Assembly (NCBI RefSeq): GCF_004011695.2
Contig: NC_082410.1
Location: forward strand, 930,001 to 994,000
DNA length: 64,000 nt
Source of the DNA: Ascochyta rabiei
Taxonomy: Eukaryota > Ascomycota > Dothideomycetes > Pleosporales > Didymellaceae
Direction of reading: 5' to 3'
Shown one piece after another: positions 56,472 through 64,000 of this stretch (position 1 is its first letter; the number at the start of each line of letters is the position of its first letter). A program made the position numbers and the translations under genes. The notes beneath the pieces are model-generated. The model was not told where the DNA came from, made no database searches, and worked only from the letters and a program-made list of their open reading frames with translations.

Positions 56472-57755
56472 ATGTCGCTCGACATCGACGATGACGAGTA
56501 CATCGCAAAGCTACTCGCGCAAGATGCCAAAGAGTCAACAAAGACGTATGACTTGGTTGGTCTCGACGCCTTCAACTCCAGAAGGTGCGTAGGAAGCCTC
56601 TGATATTTGCTGTCTCACCAAGCAGCTACCAATGTAGAAGAGCTCCCCTCGACAGCAGTGAAAAACAGCTAAAGTACGGCTAGGTCAAGGGCTGGTGCGC
56701 CAAAACCCAACACAAACTTTCTACGACACATCATCCGCCAGACTGATAGTCACAATGCCGCGCTGTTAGCGAAGGAGGCCGAGGAGTCAAGCTCGCGACT
56801 TAGAAAAATGAATCGCGGGAGAGACAAAGAGCGTACAGAAGCAGTGGATAGGGCAAAAAGGAAAATCGAGGGGCGGTTGAGCCCTTCGCCATACGATGGA
56901 CAACCACGGCACCCAACCCGAAGAGACGACGACGCTAGAGACAGGCATAGCCGTGAGAAAGATGGAAGGACAACGCATCGAGGTGACCCATTGCATTCAC
57001 GATCAAAAAGGGGCAGGGACAGCAGTAGGGATAGACGGCGTCACAAGAGGCGGCATGAAGACAGCGACGAAGATCGAACACCATACAAGTCGAAAAGGTC
57101 AAGAGATCATCGAGAGGGTGGTCACCGAAGTCGTCATGATAATGACGGAGAAGATCAAAGACCTCATGACCGAAATCGAAGAAAACAAGGCTCCACTTCC
57201 AGATCGCCGTCTCGAACGCGATTGAGATCACCTCGCCGCAGGACACACAGGCATCGCAATCGATCACCTTCTCCGAAGCACGTATCGCGGAGCCCCAAAG
57301 CATCCCGCAGTCACAGACATCGGTCAAAGACCCCAGCATCCGACTCCGATCCTCTTGAAGCTATCGTCGGTCCCTTGCCACCTCCTTCTGAGCCCACCGT
57401 TCGCTCGCGCGGTCGAGGCGTCCTGAAAGCCAATTCTAGAGATATAGAGTCACATTTCTCATCCATGTACGACCCCTCGATGGACGTGCGCCCAGGCTCA
57501 GATGCAGAAGATGACTGGGGCGAAGCACTTGAGGTTATGCGAGACCGTGAGCGCTGGAAACAGCAGGGTGCAGAGCGATTGCGTGCCGCAGGCTTCAAGG
57601 ACGAACAAGTTAAGAAGTGGGAGAAGGGGGGCGATCCTACTGAAGACGACGTGGTATGGAGCAAGAAAGGGCAGGACAGAGAGTGGGACAGGGGGAAAGT
57701 TGTCGACGAAGAAGGAGATGTGGAACTGAAACCCGAGTGGGGGAGATTGAAATGA
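56472..57755 (+). CDS. RS-rich nuclear protein, probable splicing-associated factor
   Basis: Two exons (56472-56584 and 56684-57755, 99-nt intron) give 394 residues. The junction yields FNSRRSRAGAPKPNTNFLRH. The N-terminus (MSLDIDDDEYIAKLLAQDAK) is acidic; residues about 80-235 are a dense Arg/Ser/Asp/His domain (RHSREKDGR, RSRDHREGGHRSRH, SRSPSRTRLRSPRRRTHRHR) of the kind seen in SR-related splicing proteins. The C-terminal part is different: DIESHFSSMYDPSMDV and an acidic/basic ERWKQQGAERLRAAGF with a final KPEWGRLK. I associate such layouts with proteins labelled pre-mRNA-splicing factor 38B-like or nuclear RNA-splicing-associated. Specific function is inferred only from composition. It ends 57 bp from the convergent ACAD gene. 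Confidence 0.8.
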
Positions 57756-57812
57756 TAGCCCGCTGTGGCTGTTCGTATCCGAATGATTTATGTACTGCTC
57801 GGACTTTATATT

Positions 57813-59516
57813 CTACAACTTCATACCCAGAACTTTGTGCACCCTCAGCGCCTGTCTAATGCTCAGATCAAGCATAATCTCCTCGCTTCCACCCGGGATA
57901 GCATATGCCCTAACGTCCCTATACAGCCTCTCGACCTTTGCGCCCTGACCGCCACGACTGTAACTCAACCCGCCGAAGATCTGACTTGCTTCCCTTGCGC
58001 AAAACTCAAAGGTCGTGGTGCTCTGTGCCTTCAAACTCGCAATAGCTCCACCGAGCTTCAGCATGGCTTCTGTCTCGCCCATGTTTTGGCACTGATAGAC
58101 CAGATTCTCGAGCCAATTGTAGCTGGCCTCGATCTGGCGCGCCATGTGTGCGAGCTTCAGGCGGATGACAGGGTGGTCAATGAGCTTCTTGCCAAAAGTC
58201 TTGCGTTTGTGTGCGTATTTGACGCTCTCCTCGTAGCATACGCGCGCGAAGCGAACGGATTGGATAACGATGCCGATGCGTTCATGGTTGAAATTTGTCA
58301 TGACGACCTTGAACCCTTGGTTCTCCTTACCGATGAGGTTCTCGACGGGTACTTTGACGTCCTCGAAAGTTATGTATGTCGTTCCTGAAGACCAGACACC
58401 CTGACAGTCCATTCGGCGAGTCGAGACCCCACCAGCCGAGCGCTCGATGAGTAGAACGGACACACCGTTCATGCCCTTGTCGGATGTGCGAACGGCGGTT
58501 GTGAAGTAGTCGGACCAGATGCCATTGGTGATCCATTTCTTCTCGCCGTTTACGATGTAGTGCTTTCCGTCTTCAGAGAGCTTGGCTTCGCACGTCAGGC
58601 CTGCAACGTCGCTGCCGGCATCAGGCTCGGTGATGGCAAGGCAAATGCGTTTGTCACCACTGAGCAACCCAGGGCCAATGCGCTTGATCAGCTCGGGCTT
58701 CGCAAACTTGAAAACAGGTGGACCGCCGATGCCATAGCCACCGATCAGGTTCCAGACCAAGCCACCGCTACCAGTACGAGACAGCTCATCCGTGAGGATC
58801 ATCTCGTGGAAGTGGTCCCATTTCTCAGGCGGTACACTCGCTACGCGCTTATCCGTGAATTGTGTTGGATAGTGGATGCCCAGTAGACCAGCAAGATAGC
58901 CGCGATCACCCATTTCTTTGTAGATCTCATCGGGGACCTTCTTCGCCTCATCCCACTCAGTCACGTTGGGCATGATCTTCTCCTCCACCCATGCTCTCAC
59001 TTCCTCGCGGAGGGCGACGTGTGTCTCGTTGTAGTAAGGTGAGTGATATGACTGATACCAAGATGGGTCGGCGTATGGGATAAGGTCGCCATAAGAGTCA
59101 AAGGCCTCGGCCTCCTCGGCAGCTGCTTCAGTTGGCTGGGGAGCAATGGCGCCAGAGACAGCCTCAGGCTTGAGGATCTCCTTTTTCTGGGGAGGTGGTG
59201 TTGCCGGAGGAGTAGGAGGTGCAGCTTTTGTGTCTAGTGACCCTACTTGTAGCTGCTTCTGGTACTTCTTGAGGATGCTCTCGTTGTGATATTTCCAGAA
59301 CTGCTTCGAGGCGTCTTTGCCGGCAACACGAGTGAGAACTGACAATCGTTAGTTGACTCAGTTCGAAGACCGTTGCTGGGACTCCATACTCTTTTTTCCT
59401 CCGGGGTGCTCATCTGCGAATTTAGTCAGGTCGTAGACGTCTTCGTCCACAATGATGTATAGATCGTTCGCAGTCTTGTGCGCCGCGACATCAGCGGCTG
59501 TGAAGCGTTGTGACAT
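57813..59516 (-). CDS. Cytochrome b5-acyl-CoA dehydrogenase fusion
   Basis: Two exons (59516-59390 and 59338-57813, 51-nt intron) give 550 residues. The N-terminal 90 residues are a cytochrome b5 domain with the heme motif HPGGKK (created with the junction: HPGGKKILTRVAGKDAS) and a second His in KYHNES. A Pro/Ala/Glu linker follows. From about residue 135 to the end is a full acyl-CoA dehydrogenase: ITEPDAGSDVAGL and KKWITNGIWSDYF in the middle beta domain, NFNHERIGIVIQSVRFAR, and the C-terminal RDVRAYAIPGGSEEIM. These flavoenzymes introduce a trans-2,3 double bond in acyl-CoA; the b5 domain may pass electrons. Similar fusions are known in fungi. No clear mitochondrial presequence; the C-terminal GMKL is not a canonical peroxisomal SKL, though weakly similar. 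Confidence 0.92.
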
Positions 59517-60330
59517 CTTGATGAGCAAGAGGAACGTGAGCGCTCAGAGAGTTACAGTACGGTACAAGAATGAGAGGCTGTCACAAGGCAAAGGAAGTTG
59601 CAAGAGTAGTAGAGCTATAAACGACCAGATTGCGGCATCTTTCACATGCAACGCCAGCTCCACGCCAAGGATTCTGGGGACGCACGTGAAAGTAGCCGCA
59701 CCTGGCGCATTCCGGGGTATCGCCCTTGATCTCGTGAGCGCATTAAGCAAATAAGCACGCTTGTCATTGGCTGGGGTGCCGTGCGAGCAATTCAAGGTGA
59801 GACGTGGTCGACGTCACTCTGAATAAAAAGCCGAGGCACGTTCGCAAATGATTCACGGGCCAGCACCGCGGCGTTCACAAGCCAAATGCTGACGATCACC
59901 TGCTCTCGCGTTGCAAAGAAAGCCGGCTACACTGTCTTAGTCCTTTGTGCTGCAACCCAAAATGCTGGAGACCTTTAGCGTAGTTATCACTTCTCTTTAG
60001 ATTTAAGAGTAGAATGGCTAGAAGGGCAGCATTGAATACCTCCTGTGTTGTTGGAAATTGTTAGCTTGTGGCCGGTTATCTGCAACGCGAGAGCACCTGC
60101 TGCAAAACATGTCGGAGCCACGGAACCGATGTTGGTGTCGTTCATATTGTGTATCGGCGCGATGATCGACTTTGCCAGTGTGTTGCTGATGTGACGCAAC
60201 TGCGACCGCATTCCGTTGCGGAGTGATCTCCTTCCGAATCTGTCATCATCATGTGACATCTGACCAGGCGCAGACAGTTGGCCGTCTTCCATAACAACCG
60301 TTCATTTATATCTCATAGATCGAGACAAAA
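59517..60330. other. Divergent promoter region, ACAD fusion and cupin genes
   Basis: About 0.8 kb between divergent start codons. No coding region was recognised. Confidence 0.5.
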
Positions 60331-60944
60331 ATGCCGGGAGATGTACAAGTAAAGAAAGCATCGGAGATTACATCTCCAAGCGGTCCTCAGAGCGATGGCA
60401 TGGAGCGTATCCCTGCCATTGTGGATATGTCGAACCAGATCTGCGGCACAGGCAAGTATTCGATACCAGAAGCGTTCGGTAAAGTGAACATGCTAACGCC
60501 TGCAGTAATGCTTGCGAAGCCTCACAGCGCGAGTGCCATCCATCACCACGGCGAAGAGGGTATGATTAAGTCCTTCCCACAACGTTGAGGATTCTGCCAC
60601 TTCGGCCAATGCACATCAATATCCCATAGCAATGATGAACTGATCTCGAGTACAGACACTATTGTTTACGCAGTGAGTGGCCGAGGAGCTATCGTCAGCG
60701 ACAATGGCCAGAAAAGACAAGAATTAGCCCCGGGCGACTTTGCACTGATCCCAGCATATGTACATAAGCCTTCTGCCGAATGCGCCCACACAACTGACTG
60801 TAGCAGGCTGAGCACCAAGAAGTCAACGATGGTGATGAAGAAGTCAAGTGGATTATCACCCGCGGTGGCCGCAGTCCAATTGTGCACAACCTAGACGACT
60901 GGGGCAAGAATCAAGATCCAGCAGAAGCACAAGGCAGCTATTAA
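60331..60944 (+). CDS. Small cupin-domain protein
   Basis: Three exons (60331-60559, 60656-60759, 60807-60944) give 156 residues. Splicing builds a single cupin barrel: SAIHHHGEEDTIVYAVSGRG across the first junction (metal-binding His-x-His and Glu), then LAPGDFALIPAYAEHQEVND across the second, which supplies the final His. Without splicing, both halves end at stops or lose the motif, so both introns (96 and 47 nt) are well supported. It ends VHNLDDWGKNQDPAEAQGSY. Cupins are metal-dependent dioxygenases, isomerases or binding proteins; the substrate is unknown. It is divergent from the ACAD gene and followed by the GH92 remnant. Confidence 0.87.
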
Positions 60945-61554
60945 GCCCAACCCACTCTTCGCGATCAATCTCCTCGTCTTTTAAGGTCAAACATCCACCG
61001 GAAATGTAAAGACAAGTCCTTTGGATGCAACGTTACCCCACCAAGCTCACGGGATGTGGTCACAAAGTGTACACCCTAGTCAACAATTGCACGTCTCATC
61101 AGATCTCAAATCCTCCTTCTCCTTTCTCTACAATAAATCTATGCATTTCAACCTTCTTTTTGTAAAATGTGGGTTGGTTTCTCAAGGTATCTTTGACTAT
61201 CATCCGCTCACATGCTCCAGAGTAAAGCTCTGATTGGCTCCACCGCAGTTCGCTCTAAGAATGGTACTAAGCACCATGACATGCCTCAGACAAGAAATTC
61301 GAACTCCTGTGTACCTTGAGAATAAACAAACCCCATTACTTTGTCTTTTGAAGATGCGGTTCGTCTTTGACTTTCTATTTCGAATCTCAAACACGTCTAG
61401 CAGCTAGCAGCTTGGCTTCACAGGTCATATCATAGCCTTGCTTGCAGCTTTCAATTCATTGCGAGCGGTCGCTGTATAAAAAAGAAGTGTGTGCTCTACA
61501 AAAGTTACATCTTCAGCTACTCTTGGTCGGGTTGTAGCTGAAATACAGGACACA
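60945..61554. other. Intergenic region
   Basis: 3' flank of the cupin gene and the old promoter of the GH92 remnant. A/T-rich, nothing recognised. Confidence 0.5.
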
Positions 61555-63952
61555 ATGACTCAAAGTCAGTCATTACACTGGTGCTTGACAGCAAGAATGG
61601 CAGTCTCTCACTTGGCCGTCGTCTTATCCTTTGGAGCCATTGGAAGCGCAGCTGTTGACTATAGTCAATATATTAATGTCTTGTAAGTCCTCAGCGTCAT
61701 TTTCGAGAACGATAGCTCATTACGTTTTAGTATAATGGAGGCAACAGATTTCCGGGAGTTGTGGCTGCACCGTTCGCGATGACAAAGCTGGGTCTTGATG
61801 TCCAATCAGGGAGAACAGATGTCTACTCTGGCTACCTATCGGATGGTCAGATTTGGCGTTTTAGCATGATGTATGAATCTGGCACAGGTACGTCAACGTT
61901 TGTGTGGCGTGGAGACTATTGGTTGATTATGATCAGGATGAGCACCAAAGTATGGAGTGGTGTCTCAAATGCTGGTTGTGGGCAACGTCCAAAATCCTTT
62001 GGTCGATCTCTTACAATCGCGAACCTCAGCAGACCAAGGGGGTGTCGTCTGGTCCAAATCCAGCCTCACAAATAATGTCACTGTACAGCTTGCCGCCACT
62101 GAGCACGCCGGGATGTACGTCTATACCTTTCCCAAATCTACCAACGGGTCATTATCTGTTGTGGTTGACGTTTCCCATGTACTGCCAAGTTTGAGAGGCC
62201 TTGGTTGGGAGTAACATTATTCTGGTGGTACATTTGAACTCTTTGGTGACGGCCAATACGAAGGTTCGGGCACTTATAACAACGGTTGGAACCTCTTGCT
62301 AGACTGGACAATCTTTTTCTGTGGAAGATTTAACGAAAGGGCCACGAGCTCAAGGACCTTTGTTGAGAATCTCGTCTTTAATACCAACTTTACTTATGTC
62401 GTGGAAACTGCTCGCCTTGGAGGTGTCTTTAGCTTCACTGGGACTGAAATTACATCCCGCGTGGGTATCTCTTTTCTGTCAACTACCAAAGCTTGTCAGA
62501 ACCTAGATGATGAGACGATGGAATTCGGACATCTTCAACAACATTCAGATATCTTTGAATGACACTGACGACCTGCAACTCCATACAGCTCACTGTATGG
62601 CATGTTCCTCCTACCGTTCAACGAGACAGGGAAAAACCCCGGGCGGAGCAGTAACAAACCATATTATGATGATGTTTTCACCCTCTGGGATACTCACCGA
62701 TGCCATACATCACTCTTCCAGATCATCCAGCCCACCGCGCACGAGGTATTCATACGATCTCTCATTGACATCTGGCGGCATGATGGCTTTATGCCTGATA
62801 CCCGATCTTCCAATTTCAACGGACGTGTTCAAGGTGGCTCGAACGCTGACAATGTTCTGGCAGATGCCTACGTGAAGGGTGTCAGAGGAGCAGTAAACTG
62901 GGAAGATGTGTTCTCTGCCATGCAAACAGACGCCGAAGTTACGCCATCACCCAACAATGATCCAAAAGCCCCTGACTCGTCTACCAAGAAGGGCAGAGGC
63001 GCGCTTCCAGATTGGCTGCAGTACGGCTATATCACGCCGCAATTCACTCGTGCAGTATCTCGAGCCGTACTCTGCAAACGACTTCAGTCTCTGCCAGGTC
63101 GCCATCGGGCTAGGGAAAACCGAGCAGGCAGTCACGTACTCAACCGCTCGCGCAACTGGCGGAACCACTGGAACCCCAACGCTATATCGGAGAAACACAC
63201 CGGTTTTATGGTCCCTAGACAAGCAAATGGGATATTTGTTCCACAGGACCCGCAGGACTGTGGAGGTTGCTACTGGGGGGATGCGTACTATGAAGATAAC
63301 GCCTGGATCTACAGTATGGACGCGATCCATGATGTGGCAGAACTCAAGAAGCGAACTGGTGGCAATGAGAGGTTTGTTGACCGCTTGAACCAGCTGTTCG
63401 ATCTTGATATCTTCAATGCTGGCAACGAGCCAGGCTTCACGAGCCCGTACCTGTACAACTTTGTCGAGGGCCAACAGTGGAGAAGCGTCGAGAGAGGTCG
63501 AGCGATCAGCAAGCTGTATAATTCAGGTGCAAGTGGATTGCCTGGTAACTCGGATGCCGGGGCGATGGAGAGTCTTCTGGTGGTAAGTTGAAAAAGTTTC
63601 GGAATTCTTCGTTGCTCTATGCTGACATTGTGGGACAGTGGCAGGTGATCGGTCTTTGGTCCATGACGGGGCAAGCGACTTTCCTTATTCTCGCTCCGTG
63701 GTTCGACAAGATAACGATCAGTCTCGGGGCGACAAGACGCTAATTATATTGACAACTGGTGGTGATCGTGATAATGCACACTACACCCAGGAGTTGAAAG
63801 TCAATGGCGAGCCATGGGATAAGTCATGGGTAACTTGGAAGGACATCTTTGCTACCGGGGGCAATTTGGACTTTGTTCTTGGAGCTGACAAGGTTGAATG
63901 GCCGACTGGTGATCTGCCCCCAAGTCCAGCTTCCGGAGAGGCGTCTTCTTAG
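61555..63952 (+). pseudogene. Glycoside hydrolase family 92 (alpha-1,2-mannosidase) pseudogene
   Basis: Near full-length GH92 homology from a signal peptide (MAVSHLAVVLSFGAIGSAAV) to a natural-looking end (SPASGEASS, TAG at 63950). Recognisable blocks: NGGNRFPGVVAAPFAMTKLG, YSGYLSDG..FSMMYESGTG, VLVVGN.PLVDLL, GTYNNGWN, YDDVFTLWDTHRC, DALPDWLQYGY-like, NSDAGAMESLLVWQVIGLW and GDRDNAHYTQEL. Blocks lie in different frames and are interrupted. I see an in-frame TGA at 61939 (avoidable if the intron used a later AG), a TAA at 62212, a frame change with apparent loss of sequence near 62505-62530, further frame changes near 62587, 63067, 63139 and 63731, and a poor join at the first intron. A recent intron near 63583-63638 is still intact. 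The enzyme, when active, trims alpha-mannose from glycans. The damage indicates decay after a formerly secreted, functional gene; sequencing error cannot explain all lesions. Confidence 0.87.
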
Positions 63953-64000
63953 TGGGGGACACCCACAGACTGTATCAGATGAGCAATACGACGGAGTAGA

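Overview
This window looks like nuclear DNA of a filamentous ascomycete (Pezizomycotina). Nearly every gene can be rebuilt with short introns of about 47-114 nt with GT..AG ends. The gene set is typical of moulds: large disordered proteins, a Zn2Cys6 regulator, a Baeyer-Villiger-type monooxygenase, a cytochrome b5-acyl-CoA dehydrogenase fusion and a GH92 mannosidase. Dothideomycetes is a guess from the general look of the proteins. I see no convincing tRNA, rRNA, CRISPR array or intact transposon.

Layout. 1-12 kb is dense housekeeping DNA: the 3' part of a Cys-rich protein gene, the tRNA exportin LOS1, S-formylglutathione hydrolase, RNA polymerase subunit RPB6 divergent from a TFIIIA-like zinc-finger factor, and a coiled-coil protein with a RING-like Cys motif. 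14-32 kb holds the Golgi syntaxin SED5, two giant low-complexity proteins (about 1290 and 2230 residues), a small unknown protein and a BIRC6/UBE2O-class E2 enzyme. 33-44 kb holds a 73-residue Tyr/Ser-rich protein, an MFS transporter, a cytochrome b561-type membrane protein and a Zn2Cys6 transcription factor. 44.2-50.0 kb has no recognisable gene. 50-61 kb holds an F-box protein, an unknown protein, a flavin monooxygenase, the kinetochore protein Sos7, an RS-rich splicing-associated protein, the cytochrome b5-ACAD fusion and a small cupin. The last 2.5 kb is a GH92 alpha-mannosidase gene broken by stop codons and frameshifts.

How the genes relate. I see no obvious biosynthetic gene cluster. 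The clearest functional grouping is in 1.3-9.2 kb: tRNA export (LOS1), a subunit shared by all three RNA polymerases (RPB6) and the 5S rRNA factor (TFIIIA-like), the last two sharing a 252-bp divergent promoter. SOS7 and the RS-rich gene share a 174-bp divergent promoter. No previously undescribed system is convincingly visible. The best leads are the decaying GH92 gene, the question of how the two giant disordered ORFs are delimited, the UIM-like plus E2 architecture, and several repeats at gene ends. Exon boundaries were read by eye from splice consensus and frame continuity, with no transcript data.
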